From Streptomyces roseirectus (lineage in GTDB: Bacteria; Actinomycetota; Actinomycetes; Streptomycetales; Streptomycetaceae): a stretch of 64,000 nucleotides of DNA. The notes under the pieces are model-generated. The model saw only the letters and a program-made list of their open reading frames with translations. It had not been told where the DNA came from and made no database searches. Every line of letters begins with the position of its first letter. Within the stretch, counting starts at the first letter, position 1. The position numbers and the translations under genes are program-made. Below are positions 26,778-37,053 of the stretch, in pieces. The stretch lies in assembly GCF_014489635.1 (NCBI RefSeq), contig NZ_CP060828.1, positions 6,160,001 to 6,224,000 on the forward strand, given 5' to 3'.

Positions 26778-28280
26778 ATGACGAAGATCGTCAACCACTG
26801 GATCGGCGGCAAGACCGTCGACGGCGCGTCGGGCACGTTCGGTCCGGTCACGGACCCGGCGACCGGCGCGGTCACCACGAAGGTCGCGTTCGCGACGGTC
26901 GACGAGGTCGACGCCGCCGTCGCCGCGGCCAAGGACGCGTACGTCACCTGGGGCCAGTCCTCCCTGGCCAAGCGCACCGAGATCCTGTTCAAGTTCCGCG
27001 CGCTGCTCGACGCCAACCGCGACGCCATCGCCGAACTCATCACCGCCGAGCACGGCAAGGTCCACTCCGACGCGCTCGGTGAGGTCGCCCGTGGCCTGGA
27101 GATCGTCGACCTCGCCTGCGGGATCAACGTCCAGCTGAAGGGCGAGCTGTCGACGCAGGTCGCCAGCCGGGTCGACGTCGCCTCGATCCGCCAGCCGCTC
27201 GGTGTCGTCGCCGGGATCACGCCGTTCAACTTCCCTGCCATGGTGCCGATGTGGATGTTCCCCATCGCCATCGCGACCGGCAACACGTTCGTCCTCAAGC
27301 CGTCCGAGAAGGACCCGTCGGCGTCGATCAAGCTCGCCGAGCTGCTGGCCGAGGCGGGCCTGCCGGACGGCGTCTTCAACGTCGTCCACGGCGACAAGGT
27401 GGCCGTCGACCGCCTCCTTGAGCACCCCGACGTCAAGGCCGTCTCCTTCGTCGGCTCGACCCCGATCGCGCGCTACATCCACACCACCGCCTCCGCAAAT
27501 GGCAAGCGGGTCCAGGCACTTGGCGGCGCGAAGAACCACATGCTGGTCCTGCCCGACGCGGACCTCGACGCGGCGGCGGACGCGGCGGTGAGCGCGGCGT
27601 ACGGCTCCGCCGGCGAGCGCTGCATGGCCATCTCCGCTGTCGTGGCCGTCGGTTCGATCGGTGACGAGCTGGTCGAGAAGATCCGCGAGCGCGCCGAGAA
27701 GATCAAGATCGGCCCCGGCAACGACCCGACGTCCGAGATGGGCCCCCTCATCACCGCCGCGCACCGCGACAAGGTCGCGTCCTACGTCAAGGGTGCCGCC
27801 GCCGAGGGCGCCGAAGTCGTCCTGGACGGCAGCGACTTCACCGTCGAGGGCTTCGAGGACGGCCACTGGATCGGCATCTCGCTGCTCGACAAGGTCCCGA
27901 CGACGGCCAAGGCGTACCAGGACGAGATCTTCGGCCCCGTCCTGACTGTCCTCCGCGTAGACACGTACGACGAGGGCATCGCCCTGATCAACGCGTCCCC
28001 CTTCGGCAACGGCACCGCCATCTTCACCCGCGACGGCGGCGCCGCCCGCCGCTTCCAACTGGAGGTCGAGGCAGGCATGGTGGGCGTCAACGTCCCCATC
28101 CCGGTGCCGGTCGGCTACCACAGCTTCGGCGGCTGGAAGGACTCGTTGTTCGGCGACCACCACATCTACGGCAACGACGGCACGCACTTCTACACGCGCG
28201 GCAAGGTCATCACCACCCGCTGGCCGGACCCCTCCGAGGGTCCGTCGGGCGTCGACCTGGGCTTCCCCCGCAACCACTGA
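26778..28280 (+). CDS. mmsA: Methylmalonate-semialdehyde dehydrogenase (acylating)
   Basis: A 500-residue aldehyde dehydrogenase that converts malonate semialdehyde (from inositol) or methylmalonate semialdehyde (from valine) to acetyl- or propionyl-CoA with NAD+ and CoA. The catalytic cysteine is in GSAGERCMAISAV (near residue 284), and GITPFNFPAMVPMWMFPIA marks the N-terminal domain. AAAGGAG precedes the ATG. It ends the iol operon, linking it to central metabolism, and is followed by a strong terminator. It equals IolA in other bacteria. Confidence 0.95.
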   Translation: MTKIVNHWIGGKTVDGASGTFGPVTDPATGAVTTKVAFATVDEVDAAVAAAKDAYVTWGQSSLAKRTEILFKFRALLDANRDAIAELITAEHGKVHSDALGEVARGLEIVDLACGINVQLKGELSTQVASRVDVASIRQPLGVVAGITPFNFPAMVPMWMFPIAIATGNTFVLKPSEKDPSASIKLAELLAEAGLPDGVFNVVHGDKVAVDRLLEHPDVKAVSFVGSTPIARYIHTTASANGKRVQALGGAKNHMLVLPDADLDAAADAAVSAAYGSAGERCMAISAVVAVGSIGDELVEKIRERAEKIKIGPGNDPTSEMGPLITAAHRDKVASYVKGAAAEGAEVVLDGSDFTVEGFEDGHWIGISLLDKVPTTAKAYQDEIFGPVLTVLRVDTYDEGIALINASPFGNGTAIFTRDGGAARRFQLEVEAGMVGVNVPIPVPVGYHSFGGWKDSLFGDHHIYGNDGTHFYTRGKVITTRWPDPSEGPSGVDLGFPRNH

Positions 28281-28290
28281 GTGACGTCAA

Positions 28291-28332
28291 CGAAGCCCTG
28301 TTCACCCCGACTTGGGGGCGAGCAGGGCTTCG
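28291..28332 (+). terminator. Terminator of the iol operon
   Basis: CGAAGCCCTG (28291-28300) pairs with CAGGGCTTCG (28323-28332), with an inner CCCC/GGGG stem. It begins 11 bp after the mmsA stop and also faces the convergent gene at 28350. Confidence 0.85.
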
Positions 28333-28349
28333 CCGTTTCGCGCGCACGC

Positions 28350-28658
28350 CTACTCGTCGTCCCCGTCCCCGTCCTCCTCAACTCCCAACCGCCGCCCCCG
28401 CGACTCCGCCACCCTCACCGTGTCCCGCAGACACTCCGACAACCGCTTCCCCGCGAACAGCACTTCCCTGGGCGGCGAGTCGGGGTCGTCCAACACCTTG
28501 ACCGCATGCCCCAGCACTTTGACGGCCGTCTCCATCTGCATCGCCTCCACATCATCGGCGAGCCGACTGACGTGCCCCTTCTTGTCGGGGTCGGCGGAGA
28601 GGTAACAGGGTCGGCCATCGGGGGTGGTCCAGGGGAGCAGACGGAGTGTGGGGTCCAT
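28350..28658 (-). CDS. Hypothetical protein, 102 residues
   Basis: A small acidic/charged soluble protein of a type often found beside XRE/DUF397 loci. Visible parts are an N-terminal LPWTTPDGRPCYLSADP stretch, a predicted helix VSRLADDVEAMQMETAVKVLGHA, and an acidic C-terminus (EEDGDGDDE). Third-position GC bias supports coding. It is divergent from the XRE regulator at 28782 across about 120 bp. No function is assigned. Confidence 0.7.
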   Translation of the reverse strand: MDPTLRLLPWTTPDGRPCYLSADPDKKGHVSRLADDVEAMQMETAVKVLGHAVKVLDDPDSPPREVLFAGKRLSECLRDTVRVAESRGRRLGVEEDGDGDDE

Positions 28659-28781
28659 GGGGGCCTCCGGAGTTGGGGGGTTTAACCGTTTGTGCCTCCA
28701 TGGTTGCGGTCTGTCGCTAGCCTCGGCAGGGGGAGACCGTTTCCGGCCGCCGTAGAAACGAGGACAAAGGAGTCCGGCGAC

Positions 28782-29630
28782 ATGACCATCGACGCGAACG
28801 GCATCGAAGTTCCGTGCACGGCAAGGGAGTTGTACTCAAGGGAACTCCATCGCCAGCGCACCGCGGCGGGCCTGTCGTACCAAGGGCTGGCGGACATCGT
28901 CAACTACAGCAAGCCTCATGTGTACGGCGTCGAGATCGGAACCCGCATGCCGCTGCCGCCGATCTCGGCGAAGTTCGACGTCGCGTTCGGCACGGGGGTG
29001 CTGTTTCAGGGCATCTACGAAACGATCCTCAAGGAGCAGCCTCAGAAGAGGTTCGACCACTGTCTGGAACTGGAGGCGAAGGCGGTCCGCATCCAGGAGT
29101 TCAGCTCGAACCTGGTGCCGGGCCTGTTGCAGACGGAGGCGTACATGCGGGCGCTGTTCCACCGCAGCAACCCGGAGGCGAGCCCCGAAGAGATCGAGGA
29201 CCTGGTCGCGAAACGCCTGAGCCGCCAGGAAGCCCTCCGTGGAGACAACCCGCCCGACTACTGGGCCATCCTGGACGAGGCGATCCTCCACCGTGCCGTG
29301 GGCGGCCCGTCGGTCATGCGGGACCAACTCGCGGCGTTCTTGCCCCGGGTGAACTCGGGGCGCTCGACCATCCAGATCATGCCGTTCTCGGCGGGGTCGT
29401 ACGCCTTCATGAACGGCTTCCTCGTGCTGCTCACCTCGCCGGACAACTCGACCACCGTCTATCAGGAAGCCTGCGGTGTCGGGGAGGCGTTCGACGACCG
29501 TGCCACCGTGAGTCGCCGCATCCGCCAGTACGATCTCATGAAAGCCCACGCTCTCTCGCCGGAGGCGTCTGCGGCCTCGATCGAAGCGGCGATGGAAAGG
29601 TTCAACGCATGCGAGTCACCCCGGACCTGA
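28782..29630 (+). CDS. XRE-family regulator with DUF5753 domain
   Basis: A 282-residue member of the XRE/DUF5753 family. The helix-turn-helix is about residues 12-55 (LYSRELHRQRTAAGLSYQGLADIVNYS, then VYGVEIGTRMPLP). DUF5753 begins near residue 90 with EAKAVRIQEFSSNLVPGLLQTEAYMRALF, then IQIMPFSAGSYAFMNGF. ATG at 28782 has AGGAG in front; the longer frame from 28692 does not. The DUF397 partner overlaps its 3' end by 22 bp, so they form a standard pair. Targets are unknown. Confidence 0.9.
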   Translation: MTIDANGIEVPCTARELYSRELHRQRTAAGLSYQGLADIVNYSKPHVYGVEIGTRMPLPPISAKFDVAFGTGVLFQGIYETILKEQPQKRFDHCLELEAKAVRIQEFSSNLVPGLLQTEAYMRALFHRSNPEASPEEIEDLVAKRLSRQEALRGDNPPDYWAILDEAILHRAVGGPSVMRDQLAAFLPRVNSGRSTIQIMPFSAGSYAFMNGFLVLLTSPDNSTTVYQEACGVGEAFDDRATVSRRIRQYDLMKAHALSPEASAASIEAAMERFNACESPRT

Positions 29631-29818
29631 GCGGCGCCCAGTGGCGCAAGTCCACCTACACCGGTGGCGAAGCGGGCGACAACTGCGTCGAGGTAGCCCA
29701 CAACATCCCCCACCTCATTCCCGTCCGCGACAGCAAAACCCCCCACACCACCCCCCTCACCTTCACCCCCCACGCCTGGCAGACCTTCATCACCGCCACC
29801 CGCGACTCACGCCACTGA
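29609..29818 (+). CDS. DUF397 protein, partner of the XRE regulator
   Basis: A 69-residue DUF397 protein with all family blocks: WRKSTYTGGEAGDNCVEVA (residues 12-30), VPVRDSK-like IPVRDSKTP (37-45), LTFTPHAWQTFI (50-61). DUF397 proteins commonly act with the adjacent XRE protein, in some cases as antagonist in a regulator pair. The ATG at 29609 lies inside the 3' end of the XRE gene. It serves as a yardstick for the decayed copy near 7.5 kb. Confidence 0.9.
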   Translation: MRVTPDLSGAQWRKSTYTGGEAGDNCVEVAHNIPHLIPVRDSKTPHTTPLTFTPHAWQTFITATRDSRH

Positions 29819-29830
29819 CGGCCGCCCACC

Positions 29831-30160
29831 CTACCCCTCCCCCTCACGCGGAGTGAACACGAACGCCGAAGCGTCACCGTCCAGATCGATGCTCAGCGAC
29901 GCTTCCAACGCCTTGGCCAAACGCGTGAGCAACGGCAGGGTCGGCACCGAATCACCCCCCTCGATATTCGAGATCTGCGGCTGACTCATCCCCGCCCGCC
30001 GAGCCAACTCGCTCTGCGGCAACCCGAGTTCCGTGCGCCGGTCGTACACAGCCTGCCCCAGGGCAAACGCGTACCCGGCCTCTACGTAAGCGGCCGACTC
30101 CTCCACCCGTTCCCCCAGAAGCTTCCGGGTCCGACGCGTTTTCCACTCAGAGTGGTTCAC
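29831..30160 (-). CDS. XRE-family helix-turn-helix protein (HigA-like)
   Basis: A 109-residue DNA-binding protein. The N-terminal half is a charged helix region (WKTRRTRKLLGERVEESAAYVEAGYAF), and residues 50-95 form an XRE helix-turn-helix (RRTELGLPQSELARRAGMSQPQISNIEGGDSVPTLPLLTRLAKAL). This shape resembles antitoxins such as HigA. GTG at 30160 has GGAGGAGGAG upstream, which decides the start. No RelE/HigB toxin frame is adjacent in either direction, so it is either an orphan antitoxin or a regulator. Its stop lies 12 bp from the DUF397 stop (convergent). Confidence 0.8.
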   Translation of the reverse strand: MNHSEWKTRRTRKLLGERVEESAAYVEAGYAFALGQAVYDRRTELGLPQSELARRAGMSQPQISNIEGGDSVPTLPLLTRLAKALEASLSIDLDGDASAFVFTPREGEG

Positions 30161-30373
30161 GACTTCTCCTCCTCCGCTCGGTCGTATCTGTGCTCGGCCT
30201 TGTCGTACTACTGGTCCGAGGGAGCGCCAGCCGCTGACGTGCCGATCACCCGCCCACGCCCTCATAAATGATCTGTGACGTACGCCATTGATCAGGATCG
30301 CCCGATTCAACCCCTGCGCGGCGATATGGCGTAAATTTGCTCCCCCTTTGCTTAGGGTAACGTCACCGCTCTC

Positions 30374-33106
30374 ATGAAACCTTCACAAACGGACCTGACT
30401 ACTCCGCCCACCCGCACTCGCCGCACGACCAGCACCGCTGTCACCACAATCGCGGCCCTAACCTCCCTTACCCTCCTCGCCGCAGCCGCCCCCGCGACCG
30501 CCGAGGAACCCCCCGCCCCCGCCCCCCAGGCCCCCGCGATCACAGAAGCGAACACCCCGGAAGCCGCCATAGCCGCGGCCCAGTCGGGCCACCGCAGGGT
30601 CGAGGTGCTGGAACGCCGGACGGAGTCCTCCACCACCTGGGCCGCCCCGGACGGACACCTCGTCACGGAACTCACCTCGGGCCCCACCCGCATGCTGCGC
30701 AACGGCAACTGGGTAGACGTGGACGCGACACTGACCCGGCGACCCGATGGGAGCGTCGCCGCCAAGGCGCACCCCCAGGAACTCAGGCTCGCCGGGGGCG
30801 GCGGCGTGAGGGCCAGTTCGGTCGCCGCCGCAGCCACCGCCCCGGACTCCGCCAATCGCGACCTCGTCACGCTCGGCATGGGAAGCCGCCGCATGGCGGT
30901 GCAGTGGAAGGGCGGGCTGCCCGCACCGGCCGTCAGCGGACACAAGGCCGTCTACCAGCAGGCGGTACCCGGCGCCGACCTCGTCGTAGATGCAACGCGC
31001 GACGGATTCGAGCAGTTCCTCGTACTCAAGGACCGCCCAGCTCAGGACAAGGCACCGTGGACCGTGCCGCTGACGCTGCCGGGACTCGACGCGACGCAGC
31101 AGGACGACGGTTCGGTGTCGTTCAAGGACCGGAAGTCGGGCGAGGAGGTGGGCCTCATGCCCGCCCCGGTGATGTGGGACGCGCAGACGGACCCGCGTTC
31201 GGGCGAGCACACCCACTCCGCGCGCGTGCCGATGACGCTGTCCCAGAACGGCGACACCGTCGAACTCACCCTCGCTCCGGACCCGGCCTTCCTGTCCGCC
31301 GAGGACACCGTGTACCCGGTGACGATCGACCCGGCGACGGACGCTCTCGGCACGCTGTTCGACACGTTCGTCCAGGACGGCGACACCACCGACCAGTCCT
31401 CGTCGACGGACCTGAAACTCGGCTGGCCCGGCGACTACGCCGACACCGCCAAGACCCGTAAGCGCATTGCCCGTTCGTACATGACCTGGGACACCTCAGT
31501 CTTCGCGGACGCCCTCGTCAGCAGCGCGAAACTGTCGCTGTACAACTACCACTCGTGGTCGTGCGAAGCGCGCCCCTGGGAGGTGTGGGCCGCGAACGGC
31601 GCCGACGCCGACACCCGTTGGGGCAACCAGCCCGCACGCACGCAGAAGATCGCCACCTCGACCGAGACACGCGGCGCCTCCTGCAAGAACGCGGGCTGGG
31701 TGAGCGCGGACGTCACCTCACTCGCCCAGACCTGGGCGAGCGCGAAGGCCGACGAGGGGCACATCGCGCTCAAGGCGGCGGACGAGTCCGACACCTTCGC
31801 CTGGAAGCGCTTCTACTCGTCCGAATCGACCGCCGAGCAGATCCCCCAGCTGACGGTCAGCTACAACTACCGCCCCCGGACGGGCACCAACCTCCAGGCC
31901 GGGCCCCCCTTCTACTCCCAGGGAGGCATCTACCGGGTCAACACCACCACGCCCACCCTGCGCTTCACCCCGGAGGACTCCAACAACGACGACCAGGTGC
32001 GCGGCACCTACCAGATCACCGACACGGCCACGGGCAAGGTCGTCACGAGCGTGGTCGCCGACCCCGTACCCACGGGTGAGACGTCCAAGGTCCAGGTACC
32101 GGCAGGCAAGTTGACCAACGGCCGCACCTACTCCTTCCGGACTACCACGGACGACGGCACCCACTGGGCCAACGGCTGGTCCGACCCCGTCACCTTCACC
32201 GTCGACACCGCCCTGCGCATGACCCCGGAACTGACGTCCCTGTCCGCCGTCAACACCGCTCTGGACGCCGCCGACGTCACCCCGGCCACCACCAGCGACA
32301 GCGCCTACGCGGCCGTCGCCGCCACCGGCACCACGACGGTCGGCGTCCCCTGGGGCACCTCGGACGCCATCAGCGTCAAGTCCGCCGAACGCGGCAGCAT
32401 GACGATGGGACTGCCGACGGCGGTACAACCGCGCGGCGTCGCCCTCAATGGCAGCGTCGTGTACGTCAGCCCCGACGGCCCTGTCGACACGGTGGCCCAG
32501 CCGACGCTGGAGGGCGGCGTCCGCACCTTCCAGGTCATCAAGAACGCCACCGCGCCGCACGAGTACACCTCCGCGATGAAGCTGCCGGCCGGCGCGACCC
32601 TCACCCCGTTCGACGGCGGAACCGTCCTGGTCTCCTCCGGCACGGACGAGAACACGGTGGTCCACGGCCTCATCGACGCGCCGTGGGCCCGGGACGCCGA
32701 CGGCAAGGCGGTGCCCACGTCGTACCGCGTCGAAGGGGACAAGCTCGTCCAGACCGTCGACTTCAGCGCGGCCACGGCCTTCCCTGTGGTGGTCGACCCC
32801 AAACTGACCTTCGGCCTGAACATCTACTTCAACGCCACGAGCGTCGAATGGAAGGCGTACAGCATGGCCGCGACCACGGCCGGCTGGGGCGGCTGGCTGT
32901 ACGGCTGCACCGTCGCCAAGCTGCCCGCCAAGCTCGCGGGGATCGGCAAGATGGTCTGCGGTGCCGCAGGGCTCAACGCCTGGAAGAACCTCGTCAACTG
33001 GCTCAAGCAGATCAAGAACTGGAATCTGGCGGCGGGCGGCTGTTACCAGATCAAGCTCTGGGGGTCGAGCAAACTGACCAAGGTCAGCAAGAAGAACTGC
33101 CGATGA
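30374..33106 (+). CDS. Large secreted DNRLRE-domain protein with Cys-containing C-terminal domain
   Basis: A 910-residue exported protein. Residues 1-43 look like a signal peptide ending at ATAEE. The first part resembles the N-terminus of Streptomyces RHS/wall-associated proteins (LVTELTSGPTRMLRNGNWVDVDATL). The DNRLRE domain lies near 325-500 (DTFVQDGDTTDQSSSTDLKLGWPGD, then RSYMTWDTSVF), followed by a fibronectin-like region (TPTLRFTPEDSNNDDQVRGTYQI). After VVVDPKLT (near 815), where relatives continue into RHS repeats, this protein has only a roughly 90-residue tail with four cysteines (YGCTV, MVCGA, GGCYQ, KNCR), hydrophobic and lysine-rich. A small membrane gene follows 25 bp later. The tail could be a toxin-like module or a surface-binding domain. 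Confidence 0.8.
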   Translation: MKPSQTDLTTPPTRTRRTTSTAVTTIAALTSLTLLAAAAPATAEEPPAPAPQAPAITEANTPEAAIAAAQSGHRRVEVLERRTESSTTWAAPDGHLVTELTSGPTRMLRNGNWVDVDATLTRRPDGSVAAKAHPQELRLAGGGGVRASSVAAAATAPDSANRDLVTLGMGSRRMAVQWKGGLPAPAVSGHKAVYQQAVPGADLVVDATRDGFEQFLVLKDRPAQDKAPWTVPLTLPGLDATQQDDGSVSFKDRKSGEEVGLMPAPVMWDAQTDPRSGEHTHSARVPMTLSQNGDTVELTLAPDPAFLSAEDTVYPVTIDPATDALGTLFDTFVQDGDTTDQSSSTDLKLGWPGDYADTAKTRKRIARSYMTWDTSVFADALVSSAKLSLYNYHSWSCEARPWEVWAANGADADTRWGNQPARTQKIATSTETRGASCKNAGWVSADVTSLAQTWASAKADEGHIALKAADESDTFAWKRFYSSESTAEQIPQLTVSYNYRPRTGTNLQAGPPFYSQGGIYRVNTTTPTLRFTPEDSNNDDQVRGTYQITDTATGKVVTSVVADPVPTGETSKVQVPAGKLTNGRTYSFRTTTDDGTHWANGWSDPVTFTVDTALRMTPELTSLSAVNTALDAADVTPATTSDSAYAAVAATGTTTVGVPWGTSDAISVKSAERGSMTMGLPTAVQPRGVALNGSVVYVSPDGPVDTVAQPTLEGGVRTFQVIKNATAPHEYTSAMKLPAGATLTPFDGGTVLVSSGTDENTVVHGLIDAPWARDADGKAVPTSYRVEGDKLVQTVDFSAATAFPVVVDPKLTFGLNIYFNATSVEWKAYSMAATTAGWGGWLYGCTVAKLPAKLAGIGKMVCGAAGLNAWKNLVNWLKQIKNWNLAAGGCYQIKLWGSSKLTKVSKKNCR

Positions 33107-33131
33107 CGACCGCTGCCGAAGAGGTTCCCTC

Positions 33132-33302
33132 ATGATCATGCGCACTCCGTGGTGGCTGAACCTGCTCGCCCTCGCCGCCGCGATCGCCTTCTGCGTCGTC
33201 CTCCACCTCCCCTGGTACGCCGCGGCCGTGGCCGCCCTCGTCACGGGAACCGTCGCCGACCGCGCCTGGCAGGCGGTGCTCCGCCGCCGCGAACGGGGCT
33301 GA
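33132..33302 (+). CDS. Tiny two-helix membrane protein downstream of DNRLRE gene
   Basis: Reading directly from ATG at 33132 gives 56 residues: MIMRTPWWLN, two hydrophobic helices (about 9-25 and 27-43), then an arginine-rich tail ending RRRERG. It is probably an inner-membrane protein with the positive tail in the cytoplasm. It lies 25 bp after the DNRLRE gene, before a perfect terminator, so the two are surely cotranscribed. An immunity or accessory role for the large exported protein is an inference from position. Confidence 0.65.
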   Translation: MIMRTPWWLNLLALAAAIAFCVVLHLPWYAAAVAALVTGTVADRAWQAVLRRRERG

Positions 33303-33317
33303 ACCGGCACTGACGTG

Positions 33318-33349
33318 CCCCGGTGTACCGCGCCTGCGGTACACCGGGG
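33318..33349 (+). terminator. Perfect 14-bp stem terminator
   Basis: CCCCGGTGTACCGC (33318-33331) pairs perfectly with GCGGTACACCGGGG (33336-33349) around a 4-base loop, 15 bp after the small membrane gene. Confidence 0.85.
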
Positions 33350-33469
33350 AAACGTCGTACGCCCCAAGGATGGCCCCACCTCGCCCTCCGGTCGACAGCT
33401 CATTGTCAGACTCACCCCGTACCGTTGACGCATGGATCTTCGAGTGTCCGGGCAGAGCAGGGGCCGCAC

Positions 33470-36090
<2,621 letters not shown>

Positions 36091-36094
<4 letters not shown>

Positions 36095-36945
36095 GCACGC
36101 TCACCGAGACGGCCTCCGGCTACCGGGCGTCGAGCACCCTGCCCCTGAAGGTCGAACTAGCCCGCCAGCTGAAGCGCCGCCGCACGCTGATCATGGGCGG
36201 CATCCTCGCCGCCCTCCCGTTCGTGCTGTGGATCGCGTTCATGATCGGCGGCACCCCGGACGGCCGCGACGGCCAGGTCACCCTGATGGACACGGCGACG
36301 GCGTCGGGCGCCAACTTCGCCGCCGTGAACCTCTTCGTGTCGGCGGGCTTCCTGCTGGTCATCCCGGTCGCCCTGTTCTGCGGGGACACCGTCGCCTCGG
36401 AGGCCGGCTGGTCCTCCCTGCGCTACCTCCTCGCGGCGCCCGTCCCGAGGGCCCGGCTGCTGTGGTCGAAGCTGGTGGTCGGCCTCGGCCTCAGCCTCGC
36501 CGCGATGATCCTGCTCCCGCTGGTCGCCCTCGCCGTCGGCACCGCCGCCTACGGCTGGGGCTCCCTGGACCTGCCGACGGGCGGCGCGCTCGCCCCGGGC
36601 ACGGCCGCGCAGCGGCTCCTGATCGTCGTCGCCTACATCTTCGTCTCCCAACTGGTCACCGCCGGGCTCGCGTTCTGGCTCTCGACCAGGACGGACGCCC
36701 CGCTCGGCGCCGTCGGCGGCGCGGTCGGCCTGACGATCGTCGGCAACGTCCTCGACCAGGTCACCGCCCTCGGCGACTGGCGCCACTTCCTGCCCGCGCA
36801 CTGGCAGTACGCCTGGGCCGACGCCGTCCAGCCCACCCCCGAGTGGGCGGGCATGGCCCAGGGCGCGTCCGTCTCGGTGACCTATGCGGTGATCCTCTTC
36901 GCCCTCGCGTTCCGGGGGTTCGCGAGGAAGGACGTGGTCTCGTAA
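36091..36945 (+). CDS. ABC-2 type transporter permease
   Basis: A 284-residue membrane protein with about six hydrophobic helices, starting after a short cytoplasmic segment (LKVELARQLKRRRTLIMGG). It has the layout of ABC-2 permeases: a first helix, an extracytoplasmic loop, then FLLVIPVALFCGDTVASEAGWSSLRYLLAAPVPRARLLWSKL, the cytoplasmic coupling region. GGAGG precedes the ATG, which overlaps the upstream stop. It is the membrane partner of the ATPase half of the fusion protein, and the pair should export something or act as a signalling exporter. The substrate is unknown. Confidence 0.88.
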
Positions 36946-37053
36946 CCCTCTCGCCCGGTTTCCTGATCCACAAAGGCCCGACCCCTGGCCCCAGAAGGCT
37001 ACGCACGAGTAAGTTGCCTTCACTTCCAGCCAGTTGACGTCAGGGGAGCCTTC

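Noticed and set aside
29831..30160. HigBA-type toxin-antitoxin module
   Set aside because: Only the HTH partner is present. Neither neighbour encodes a RelE/HigB-like toxin.
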